Origin: Candidatus Zixiibacteriota bacterium
Lineage (GTDB): Bacteria; Zixibacteria; MSB-5A5; UBA10806
Assembly (NCBI GenBank): GCA_020344055.1
Contig: CP070813.1
Coordinates: 1,322,442-1,363,623 of the forward strand
Length of the DNA: 41,182 nt
Reading direction: 5' to 3'
The notes beneath the pieces were generated by a model. The model was not told the origin of the DNA. It saw only the letters and a list, made by a program, of their open reading frames with translations, and did not search any database. A program made the position numbers and the translations under genes. Below, piece after piece: positions 1-8,089 of the stretch (positions within the stretch are counted from its first letter, which is position 1; each line of letters starts with the position of its first letter).

Positions 1-1557
1 CACAGCAACACTCCCCACAATTTTATCGCTCCCTGGTGGGACGATCTCAGCCCGCAGGACGGGCATGTCTACTATTACCAGGACACCGCCAACAACCGCT
101 ATATAGTCAGTTACGTGGGGGTGCCCAACTGGTATTACGGCGGCAACCTCAACTTCCAGGCTATTCTTTATCCCGACGGGGACATGGACTTCAATTACGC
201 CACCATGGATCCCGGCAACGACGAGCTCAATCTCTCTACAATCGGAATAGAGAACATCGACGCTTCGGATGGATTGGAGATAGTTTACAACGCCAATTAC
301 ATGCACAGCAACCTGAGCATCCGCATAAGCGCCGGTGACTGGCTTTCGGTATCGCCCAATTCGGGCATAGTGGATCCCGGCGATTCGGCCATAGCCACAG
401 TGACCTTCGACGCCTCCGACCTGGACGAGGGGACCTACACCGGCAATATCGATCTCGATTCCAACGATCCCGATACCCCCCAGATCGACATAGCGGTGAC
501 TTTGACGGTCTCCACCGGCGGTACCGCTGAGATAATTCTGACTCCTTCAAGCATCACCGAGACCCTGGAGAGCGGGGAATCGGTTGTGGATTCGCTGAAA
601 GTCAGGAATCCCGGCACGGCGACGTTGACGGTTTCGTTCTCGGAGACGGCTACATGGATGACCATACCCTCGGGACCTTTCAATATCGATCCCGGGGACA
701 GTTCGTTTTACGCGGTCACCCTCAACGCTTCCGGCATGTATGGCGGCAGCTATATCGATTCTATCATCACCACCACCAACGCTCCCGCCAATCCCACCAT
801 TACCGTACCTGTAACTTTGAATGTCCTGGCGGCGGATATCGACGTTCCCGCCGATTCCATTTCCGAGACCCTTACCGAGGGCACCCAGACCCAGGTAGAC
901 CTGGCGATCTATAACCTCGGCAGCGCCACCCTGGATCTGAATCTCGCAGCCATAGAAAATCCTGCAGTAAGTGGTTACAGAGGCGGCGACAAACTTTCGA
1001 AAGCCGATAAGGTTGCCATACCCTCACCGTTAAGCTTTAGCAAAGGGAGCGACCTTCCGGTTATATTGAATGTCTGGTTATTTATCGATCCGGCTTCGGG
1101 CAATATCGCCCCCGGTGACAGCCTGGTGGCACAGGTGAGCCTCAACGCTACGACGCAAACTCCAGACATCTATACCGGACAGGTTAATCTCACATCCAAC
1201 GATCCGGTTGACCCCCTGGTGGTTGTTCCTGTTACCCTGGAGGTAATGGAGGCGGGAAGTGGCTGCGTGTATGTTGTGGGGGATGTCAACGGCAGCGACA
1301 GCTACAACGGCCTGGATATCACCTACGCCGTAGCCTATCTGAAGGGCGGTCCCGCTCCGACATATGAGTGCGAATGCACCCCGGGAAACGTCTGGTATGT
1401 ATCCGGTGATGTCAACAACAGCTGCAGTTTCAACGGCCTGGATGTCACTTACGGGGTGGCCTATTTCAAGGGCGGCCCCGGACCGCTGCCCTGCCAGGAT
1501 TGCCCCCCGATGGGAATAGCGACGATATTCGGGAAAAATATAAAAACGACAGATTAA
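1..1557 (+). CDS. Secreted multi-domain protein with Ig-like repeats and a dockerin-like C-terminus (5' partial)
   Basis: The reading frame is open from base 1, so the start lies upstream; 518 residues are visible. The first ~60 residues (IAPWWDDLSP, then an aromatic YYYQDT stretch and FQAILYPDGD) resemble the nidogen-like segment that often follows secreted proteases in FCB-group genomes. Next come about three Ig-like repeats of the ASPM/choice-of-anchor type, each with a PGDS turn and an 'L.SNDP' strand (for example LDSNDPDTPQ and LTSNDPVDPL). The C-terminus carries two dockerin-like units, GDVNGSDSYNGLDITYAVAY and GDVNNSCSFNGLDVTYGVAY, each followed by KGGP, with Cys residues between them. 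The protein is probably extracellular or surface-attached. The missing N-terminus could carry an enzyme such as a peptidase, but that cannot be seen here. Confident that it is coding and secreted; specific function unknown. Confidence 0.85.
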   Translation, partial: HSNTPHNFIAPWWDDLSPQDGHVYYYQDTANNRYIVSYVGVPNWYYGGNLNFQAILYPDGDMDFNYATMDPGNDELNLSTIGIENIDASDGLEIVYNANYMHSNLSIRISAGDWLSVSPNSGIVDPGDSAIATVTFDASDLDEGTYTGNIDLDSNDPDTPQIDIAVTLTVSTGGTAEIILTPSSITETLESGESVVDSLKVRNPGTATLTVSFSETATWMTIPSGPFNIDPGDSSFYAVTLNASGMYGGSYIDSIITTTNAPANPTITVPVTLNVLAADIDVPADSISETLTEGTQTQVDLAIYNLGSATLDLNLAAIENPAVSGYRGGDKLSKADKVAIPSPLSFSKGSDLPVILNVWLFIDPASGNIAPGDSLVAQVSLNATTQTPDIYTGQVNLTSNDPVDPLVVVPVTLEVMEAGSGCVYVVGDVNGSDSYNGLDITYAVAYLKGGPAPTYECECTPGNVWYVSGDVNNSCSFNGLDVTYGVAYFKGGPGPLPCQDCPPMGIATIFGKNIKTTD

Positions 1558-1580
1558 TTTTGGTCGGGATTAATCTTTTT
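1551..1580 (+). terminator. Intrinsic terminator of the dockerin-like gene
   Basis: AGATTAAT (1551-1558) pairs perfectly with ATTAATCT (1569-1576) around a 10-nt loop, and five T follow (1576-1580). The stem overlaps the TAA stop codon and is AT-rich, so it is weaker than a GC-rich hairpin. On the minus strand no T-tract follows, so it is best read as serving the plus-strand gene. Confidence 0.5.
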
Positions 1581-1589
1581 AATTGGAAA

Positions 1590-1922
1590 TTACGTTTGTT
1601 TTTTCCAGATATACTTCTTTAAATCGATAGTATCGTTATCGCTGAAGGTAACGCCCTCCTTTTTCAGAAGCTGTTTTTGCATTTCGTAACCCTGGCCGGG
1701 CCTTAACGCTATTTGCCCCTTGCGGTTTATTACCCTGTGCCAGGGTAAACGCTCCTTGGCTGACAAAGTATGAAGTATCCTGACTACCTGCCGCGCGCCC
1801 AGCGGACTTCCGGCGTAGGCGGCGATCTGCCCGTAGGTCGCGACCCTGCCTCTGGGTATGCTTTTGATCAACTTCGTTACCTTCTGACTGAAGGAATCGC
1901 TGTCTTTTGTTTTATCTCTCAC
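1590..1922 (-). CDS. atl: Alkyltransferase-like protein (ATL, MGMT family without the catalytic Cys)
   Basis: A 110-residue protein matching the DNA-binding domain of O6-alkylguanine-DNA alkyltransferases. RGRVATYGQIA (residues 25-35) contains the base-flipping Tyr, GARQV holds the Arg of the recognition helix, and the active-site loop reads PWHRVIN (60-66) where true MGMT enzymes have PCHR. Replacement of Cys by Trp is the signature of ATL proteins (E. coli YbaZ, S. pombe Atl1). These bind O6-alkylguanine without repairing it and hand the lesion to nucleotide excision repair. Start: GTG at 1922, with no clear ribosome binding site, so the first few residues are uncertain. It lies downstream of the cyclase gene on the same strand, 107 bp away. 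Length is normal for a stand-alone ATL. Confidence 0.9.
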   Translation of the reverse strand: MRDKTKDSDSFSQKVTKLIKSIPRGRVATYGQIAAYAGSPLGARQVVRILHTLSAKERLPWHRVINRKGQIALRPGQGYEMQKQLLKKEGVTFSDNDTIDLKKYIWKKQT

Positions 1923-2029
1923 AAGTTGATACCGTAATCAGCCTTTCTCAATTTAATATAATACCTTAATAGAGATGGTTAGCAAGAATATTTGTGTCGG
2001 TGAAACTGCGGAGATAGTATTTATATCGA

Positions 2030-5000
2030 TTATAACGATGAACGCCTTTCTTTCGGCCTTTCAACATTTGCGGCATAATCCCGACCGGATTCAATAGATT
2101 TTCTATAAAACTCTATGGTTCTGCGCTGAAAAGCCCGGTATTTTTCAGTTTCACTTTCGTTCAAACCTGAAAGCGGGCGGGAGTCATGTTGGACCATGTT
2201 CGATCCGGTTTTTTCCGGTATTTTTTCCATCAGGTTGCAGGCATGACCGACGGCGGATAATTCGGAAATCACCAACGCAAGATCCCTTGAAGAGCTTTCT
2301 CTGATTGAGTCTTTTAAGAGCTTCACCGCTCTTGCGTGATTGCCCAGAGAATATTCCGAGGCGATCCTGAGGACAGAGAGTTCGAGCCGAAGTTCCGGGT
2401 AGTTTTTGAGTTCCTCCAGTGTTTCGACTTGATTTAAAGCGTTCCTGACGGTTCTCATGTCTGAGGAAATAAAGTAGGCATAAATTTTAAATATTGTCGC
2501 TTTGATCTCTAATTCGGATGATCCCGCTTTTTTGGCCATATCTATCAGTTTCTCAATTTCCGCGATTTCGGCCTTACCGGAATAAACCTCGATTCTCCCG
2601 GACCTGATCCTGGATTCCAGAATTAGTTCCTCATCGTTAAGCTCCATCGCCTTTTCGATGGCGGCCCCGATCAGTTCCCGCCCCTTTTCTGTATCTCCCT
2701 GGCGGAACCTGGTATACCCGATATCACCCAGGGTATAGGCGGAGCTGTGCTGATCGCCGATTCTATCGAAAATCTCTTTGGCCCTGTAAAGCTTCTCCGC
2801 CGCTTTCGATAGGTGGCCGCGGGACATCAGGTTGGTTCCGAGATTCGCGCAAGCGTAGGCTTCGGACCTTGAGGCCCCGATACGTTTAAAGATCTTTTCG
2901 GCTTTTTCATAGGATGAGGCCGCATGATGCAGTTTGCCGAGCTCATCGCTTATGATTCCCAGGTTGTTTATTATTTTCGACTGTCCGCCCAGGTCCTTCT
3001 GTTTCCTGTAATATTTCAATGCCGTTTTATAATAATCCCCGGCATCTTTCAGCCGTCCCAGGCTCCAGTGACAGATCCCCAGGTTGTTAAATACCGTCGC
3101 CTTTAAACCCTGGTCGATTTCATAGTTATCGATAAGATCCATTGCTTTGAGGAGCAACTCCCGACAATGGGGCAGCTTTCCGCTCCGGCGGGCGATCTCG
3201 GCTCTGCCATTAAGGCAAAATACCCGGTTGAGAATATCATCAGGCATTATCTTTTCCAATTCGTTCAACGAAACCGAGGCCTTGTCATATTCGCCCATCA
3301 TTCGATATATGAATGAAAGCTCTCTCGCCGAGAACGATCTGAGTCCGGCATCATCGCCGGCCAGAGTTTCAAGCCTGCTGAAATCGCTTACCGCCTGTTG
3401 ATAATCAGCTGTATCTTTGGCGAGAAGGCCCCTGTTTTTTAACGATTCGATTATATATTCCCTCTGGTTCAATTTCTCCGCGATTTCGAGGGCCTTGCCG
3501 AAATATTCAAAAGCCTCTTTGTTGGCGAACTCCGACGCCGCCTTCTTGCCGGACAGGATCAGATATGGCAAGGCTTTTCCAAATTCCTCAGCCTTAATAT
3601 AATGCCCGGCTATGGTCTCCGGCGTTCTCCTGACCAGCCGTTTCCGGGTAGCGAAATATTCCGCGGTTTTCGCGTGCAACGATTTTCTGGCGGAGAACGA
3701 CAGGCCGTTGTAGGCCACTTCCTGGGTAAGGATATGTTTGAATATATACTCGAGTACCGGATGTACTCTCTCCAGGGGCGTTAAGTCCAGGCGGGCCAGC
3801 TCGTTAAGGTAATCCCTGAGCTTCCCGATCCGGCTGCGATCCGGGAAAATCCCCTTCAATACGTAGTAACCGAATACGCGGCCGATAATACTCGCCGTCC
3901 TGACCGTCTTTTTTTCCATTTCGCCGAGGTTGTCTATCCTGGCTGTTATCACCGATTCTATTCCCGAAGGGATATTATCGGCGCTTTCGAATCTGGCCTC
4001 CCCGAGTTCAGTATAGGCTTTTGCCATTTCCTCCAGGTAGAATGGATTTCCGCCCGATTTTTCTATGACATCATCGATGATAGACTCATTCGGTCTCCTA
4101 TCTTTCAATACCGTAAGGAAAAGCTCTCTTGAACTTTCCGGAGACAGGGCGTCAAGCTCGATTTCGTCAAGTTCAACCAGGTTTTTAAGTTCCTCGGTTA
4201 TATCGCCCGGCCTGCCGACAAATAACAAGCCCGGCGCATCGCCGGATTTTAATAGAAGCTTTATAATTTCCAGCGAAGCGTTATCGATCCACTGAATATC
4301 CTCGACTATGATGACAGCATTGCTTTGGCCGGCCGCGCCGCAAATAAGCCTGCAGATAATGGATTCGATTTTGTTCTTTTTGGTTTCCTCCGGTAGATTT
4401 TTCAGATATGGAGGAACCGGGGGGAAGTAATCGAGCAAAGGAGCGATAAGAGATTCCCACTCGTATTCATCGAGCTCTTTCAGCTTTTTTTGAAGGGCGA
4501 GACGCCTTTCTTTTTGCGATGATTTCAGGCCGAGTTTAAGTATTTCCAGGAGTATCGATTTGATAGGGCCATATGAGGTTTTCTCGGACTGTCTGTAACA
4601 GGCTCCTTCATAACAACCTATACCTTTTTCTTCCGCTTGCGCCTTTAGCTTTGAGCAAAGAAGAGATTTTCCGGCTCCGGGCTCCCCCGTTATAAGCATG
4701 GTGGCCCGATTGTTTTTCGTCACATTTACTACATAATTTTCCAGGCGCTTCAATTCCGGCTCGCGCCCGATCATAACGGCATCCGATTGAAAGCGCTCTT
4801 TTTCTCCTGTCAAGAGGTAGGTATTAACCGGCTCATTCTTCCCTTTAACCCGAATTTTGGACCGGTCTTTGAATTTGAAATCATCCCTGCAGGATTTTTC
4901 GGTTTCCTGTCCCACCACGATCTCCCCGTATTCGGCTACGGACATGAGCCGGGCCGCCAGATTGATGGCGTCTCCCATAGCGGTGTATTCTCGGCGCGTC

Positions 5001-6100
5001 TCTCCACCGACATCTCCGACAAAGCATAATCCCGAATTCACACCGTAGCGATGTTTGATGGGATAGACAAAATTTCTATTCAAATGTTGTAGAATCGATT
5101 CGATTTCGAGCACGGCCCGAAGACAATTTTGAGCGTCGTTTCCAAAGCATTTGGGAGCCCCGAAAAAGATCAGGATTTTTTCCGATGCGGGACTGGTATC
5201 AATTCTGGCCAGAGATCCTCCATTTCTGGCTATTATGCCGTTAAGGACCTCGAAATAATTACGGATCAACTTCAAAGAATCATCCGCGTTTTTTTCTAAA
5301 TTTCTTCTCAGTGAATCGATACCGATAAACAGGGTTGTTATGATACGATGTTCACCGTCGACTTTGCCCTTATTGTAATAAAGTTGCTCTCTTAATCTCC
5401 TGTCGATAAACGATTCCAGGATTTTTCCCGAGAGATTTTTCCCGGGATTTCCAAGATATGGTTTTGGCTTTTTGTTTTTTTCGTAATTTGTTGCGGGTTG
5501 GAATTTATAGAAACCATCGTCTATTTTGTATAATTTTACGTTTTTCAGATTTTTGGCGGACTCCGGGGTCAATACTATCTCGCCCAGCCCGGCCATATCT
5601 GCCGCGGCGTAGGCTTTTTCAACGGTCTCCCCGCAGAAGAGATGTTCTTTTCTGGTTTTTCCGATGATATGATTGAATATTTTCCCCTCGCTTATTCCGG
5701 TATGAATACCCAGATCGAAGTTCCCGACCGGCGTTTCGATTCTGCCGTTTTCTGATATCCAGTCGATTAGATCGGCGGCGCATTCAAAAGCCCTTGTTGA
5801 TCTATCATTGCCCTTGAACAGCACCAGAAACGCGTCACCGCCGAATTTTATGACGTCTCCGCCACATGCGAATACAATATCCAGAAGGGGATTGAAACAT
5901 CTGTTGATTATCTCAGTGAGTTTCTCGCCGCCGATTCTGCCCATACCGGCGAGCCTTTCCGACATGGCCGTGAAACCGGAGATATCAGCGAAAACGAGGG
6001 ATCCTTCCAACACTTTTCCGGTTTTATTTTTCGACGAGAGCAAATTAATTACGGTATCGGAGACATAAGGCAGCAAATATTTAACGCTCAGTTTCTGCAT
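2030..6100 (-). CDS. Soluble-adenylyl-cyclase-like protein: two cyclase domains, AAA ATPase, TPR
   Basis: 1356 residues. Cyclase domain 1 (~30-185): FADISGF with metal Asp39, then IKFGGD with Lys85 and Asp89. Its second half (GETVEKAYAAADMA) lacks the transition-state Asn/Arg. Cyclase domain 2 (~250-405): the first metal Asp is replaced (LFIGIDS), but EYTAMGDAINLAAR keeps Thr373, Asn380 and Arg384. Together the domains could form one complete class III active site. An NTPase domain follows, with Walker A GEPGAGKS (472-479) and Walker B VIIVED (596-601), then a helical region and TPR-like repeats (about 900-1250, clearest near 995-1150). The order C1-C2-ATPase-TPR is that of animal soluble adenylyl cyclase (ADCY10). 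No membrane segment or signal peptide, so it is cytosolic. It starts 3 nt after the DUF3307 gene, so it is probably the last gene of a three-gene operon. Cyclase activity is inferred; whether the product is cAMP is not settled by sequence. Confidence 0.88.
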   Translation of the reverse strand: MQKLSVKYLLPYVSDTVINLLSSKNKTGKVLEGSLVFADISGFTAMSERLAGMGRIGGEKLTEIINRCFNPLLDIVFACGGDVIKFGGDAFLVLFKGNDRSTRAFECAADLIDWISENGRIETPVGNFDLGIHTGISEGKIFNHIIGKTRKEHLFCGETVEKAYAAADMAGLGEIVLTPESAKNLKNVKLYKIDDGFYKFQPATNYEKNKKPKPYLGNPGKNLSGKILESFIDRRLREQLYYNKGKVDGEHRIITTLFIGIDSLRRNLEKNADDSLKLIRNYFEVLNGIIARNGGSLARIDTSPASEKILIFFGAPKCFGNDAQNCLRAVLEIESILQHLNRNFVYPIKHRYGVNSGLCFVGDVGGETRREYTAMGDAINLAARLMSVAEYGEIVVGQETEKSCRDDFKFKDRSKIRVKGKNEPVNTYLLTGEKERFQSDAVMIGREPELKRLENYVVNVTKNNRATMLITGEPGAGKSLLCSKLKAQAEEKGIGCYEGACYRQSEKTSYGPIKSILLEILKLGLKSSQKERRLALQKKLKELDEYEWESLIAPLLDYFPPVPPYLKNLPEETKKNKIESIICRLICGAAGQSNAVIIVEDIQWIDNASLEIIKLLLKSGDAPGLLFVGRPGDITEELKNLVELDEIELDALSPESSRELFLTVLKDRRPNESIIDDVIEKSGGNPFYLEEMAKAYTELGEARFESADNIPSGIESVITARIDNLGEMEKKTVRTASIIGRVFGYYVLKGIFPDRSRIGKLRDYLNELARLDLTPLERVHPVLEYIFKHILTQEVAYNGLSFSARKSLHAKTAEYFATRKRLVRRTPETIAGHYIKAEEFGKALPYLILSGKKAASEFANKEAFEYFGKALEIAEKLNQREYIIESLKNRGLLAKDTADYQQAVSDFSRLETLAGDDAGLRSFSARELSFIYRMMGEYDKASVSLNELEKIMPDDILNRVFCLNGRAEIARRSGKLPHCRELLLKAMDLIDNYEIDQGLKATVFNNLGICHWSLGRLKDAGDYYKTALKYYRKQKDLGGQSKIINNLGIISDELGKLHHAASSYEKAEKIFKRIGASRSEAYACANLGTNLMSRGHLSKAAEKLYRAKEIFDRIGDQHSSAYTLGDIGYTRFRQGDTEKGRELIGAAIEKAMELNDEELILESRIRSGRIEVYSGKAEIAEIEKLIDMAKKAGSSELEIKATIFKIYAYFISSDMRTVRNALNQVETLEELKNYPELRLELSVLRIASEYSLGNHARAVKLLKDSIRESSSRDLALVISELSAVGHACNLMEKIPEKTGSNMVQHDSRPLSGLNESETEKYRAFQRRTIEFYRKSIESGRDYAANVERPKERRSSL

Positions 6101-6103
6101 GGC

Positions 6104-6457
6104 TTAATAGTAGGGGAAAATGAAGATTCTGTAAATGTACAATATCGCAATGTGAACAACCTGATCAATATAATGGGCCTGCCTGGAGCAGTTGGCAATC
6201 CGGTGTTTGATATAATCCTGTCCCCAGTGCTCGATCAATAAGAATACTAAAAATAATATCGTGGCTGTTTTCAAATACAATCCCGGCAAGTACAAAAATG
6301 AGTACAGGGCCAGAAAGCCCCAGATGCAGATTGTATAGATTAAAACGTGAGTGGTTAGCGCGCTATAGGAAGACTTTTTTCTCTCGGCGGTTTTATCGGA
6401 CTGCAAAGCGTAATCGCCGCAAAAGTGGCCGAGTAAAAGAAAGAATAAAACATCCAT
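6104..6457 (-). CDS. DUF3307-like small membrane protein
   Basis: 117 residues, almost entirely hydrophobic helices. The N-terminus LLGHFCGDYALQSDKTAERK matches the DUF3307 pattern (a His and Asp in the first helix followed by Q-S-D and a basic stretch), and a later HYIDQVVHIAILY resembles the conserved DQ-x-x-H helix of that family. It has about four predicted membrane segments. Its function is not established. It sits between a cyclic-nucleotide-binding kinase and a cyclase, separated by only 3 nt on each side, so it is almost certainly co-transcribed with both and may be the membrane partner of this signalling unit. Family assignment is from motif recall and is moderately sure. Confidence 0.75.
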   Translation of the reverse strand: MDVLFFLLLGHFCGDYALQSDKTAERKKSSYSALTTHVLIYTICIWGFLALYSFLYLPGLYLKTATILFLVFLLIEHWGQDYIKHRIANCSRQAHYIDQVVHIAILYIYRIFIFPYY

Positions 6458-6460
6458 AAA

Positions 6461-8089
6461 TTACTTGCTGTTTATAGTGACGTCTTGCCGCTTTCGGGCG
6501 ATATCCGCAGGAAGCTGCACATGGAAAATTGCTCCTCCCGCGGGATTGTCTTCCACCCAGACCCTGCCTCTGTGATTTTTTATTACCCTTTTTACGGCAA
6601 GAAGCCCGAATCCATGGCCCCGTTCTTTTGTGGTGAAATGTTGAGAAAATACTTTTGTTACATTTTCCTCTGTTAATCCGCAGCCATTGTCTATAACCGA
6701 TAGGAGTATGGCTTTCTCCTGCGGGTTGTAGGATGTTCTGATTGTTATTTTCCTCTGTCCGCGGTCGTTGTTCCGCGTGGCGTCCGCCGCGTTATTCAGC
6801 AGGTTGATAAGAACCTGCTGCAATTGGCTCCTGTCGGCGACCAACGGCGGTAAATCCTGATCCAGCTCGCACTTTATATCGACACTGTCAAATCTGTTCT
6901 GAGGTCTAAGGAAAAACAGTTCATTCTCTATGAAGATATTGAAATTGAATGTCTCTTTATTTATCTCGGGGTTTGAATACATCATAAGACCGTCGGTGAA
7001 TTTGGTCATTTCCTCCAACCCCGATTGGATCGAGTTCAGTTTATCTTCGAGCAGTTCGTATTTGCCCACCTCAAAATTCATCTTTAAAAGCTCGAGATTT
7101 CCCTGAACCAGAGCCAGGTAATTGTTTAGTTCATGGGCGATTTCCCCCGCCATTTCTCCCCTGGTCGCCATTCTATCCAGGAGAATCATCTGATGTTCGA
7201 TATTTTTTTCCTCGGTCACGTCGAGACCCATATAAAGGGATGTGAAGATTTCTCCCTTTTCATCCAGAATCCGGGCTCCGATCAGCTCGATAAAGCGTTT
7301 GGTCATATCTTTTGTGGTAGTGATTAATTCGCCCGACCAGGTTTCGCTCCTGGAAAGGGCCCGCTCCAGATCATCCATTATATCTTCGATATCGACAGGC
7401 TTTATTATATCGCTGATCTCGCATCCCGCGACCTCATTGAATTCATAACCGAAAACTCTCTTGGCAGCGTTATTGAAGATGAATATTTTACCTGCCTTGT
7501 CAGTAACAATTATAAAAAACTGCGATGCCGATATGATCGTCTCCAGGAATTTATTGGCGGAGCGGATATTTTCGTTTGATTTCTGGAGCTTTTGGGTAGT
7601 CTCTATTAGTTGCTTATTGGTTTTTTCCAGCTGTTCATTCTTTTTTTCCAGGTCTCGAATCATCTGGAGATCGGCCTCGCGGATCCTCGACGACAGGACG
7701 CCCATTACCTCCATGGCCATGGGAGGATTTTTGGCGACCAGGTTTCTGAAGTCTTCTCTGGATATTTCCAGCACCACCGAATCGCGGACCGCCCGGGCGC
7801 ATGCAAATCTCGGGGAATCCTCGAGAAGGGACATTTCGCCGAAAAAATCGCCCTCGCCCCGGATCGCCAGCCTCATCTGCCTGTTTTTCGAGGGGTCGCC
7901 TTTTAATATTTCGATGGCGCCGGATTTAATTATATAAAAAGCGTCCCCGGGGTCTCCTTCATTAAATATCAGCTCGCCTCTGGAGAACTCGCGCTCGTTT
8001 ATAGCCTTCTCCATTTTATAAAAAAGTTCAGGCGAGATCCCTGAGAAAACCGGAATATTGATTAATAGATTAAATACTGTTCCGCGCAT
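6461..8089 (-). CDS. Cyclic-nucleotide-binding PAS sensor histidine kinase
   Basis: 542 residues from the ATG at 8089. An upstream in-frame ATG at 8122 has no ribosome binding site, whereas AGGATAAAGGA precedes the 8089 start. Domains: cNMP-binding fold (~12-130) with GEMSLL (phosphate-binding Gly84/Glu85) and PRFACARA (Arg94); a coiled coil rich in E, K, Q, N (~135-185); PAS (~187-295); dimerisation helix IAHELNNY with His319; and a HATPase domain with N-box NLLNNAADA, G1 DNGCGLT and G2 GHGFGL. There is no membrane segment, so it is probably cytosolic. It likely phosphorylates an unlinked regulator in response to a cyclic nucleotide and a PAS signal. No response regulator is adjacent. First gene of the unit that ends in the cyclase. 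The Ser of the classical CRP phosphate-binding cassette (R-S-A) is Phe here, so ligand binding needs testing. Confidence 0.9.
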   Translation of the reverse strand: MRGTVFNLLINIPVFSGISPELFYKMEKAINEREFSRGELIFNEGDPGDAFYIIKSGAIEILKGDPSKNRQMRLAIRGEGDFFGEMSLLEDSPRFACARAVRDSVVLEISREDFRNLVAKNPPMAMEVMGVLSSRIREADLQMIRDLEKKNEQLEKTNKQLIETTQKLQKSNENIRSANKFLETIISASQFFIIVTDKAGKIFIFNNAAKRVFGYEFNEVAGCEISDIIKPVDIEDIMDDLERALSRSETWSGELITTTKDMTKRFIELIGARILDEKGEIFTSLYMGLDVTEEKNIEHQMILLDRMATRGEMAGEIAHELNNYLALVQGNLELLKMNFEVGKYELLEDKLNSIQSGLEEMTKFTDGLMMYSNPEINKETFNFNIFIENELFFLRPQNRFDSVDIKCELDQDLPPLVADRSQLQQVLINLLNNAADATRNNDRGQRKITIRTSYNPQEKAILLSVIDNGCGLTEENVTKVFSQHFTTKERGHGFGLLAVKRVIKNHRGRVWVEDNPAGGAIFHVQLPADIARKRQDVTINSK

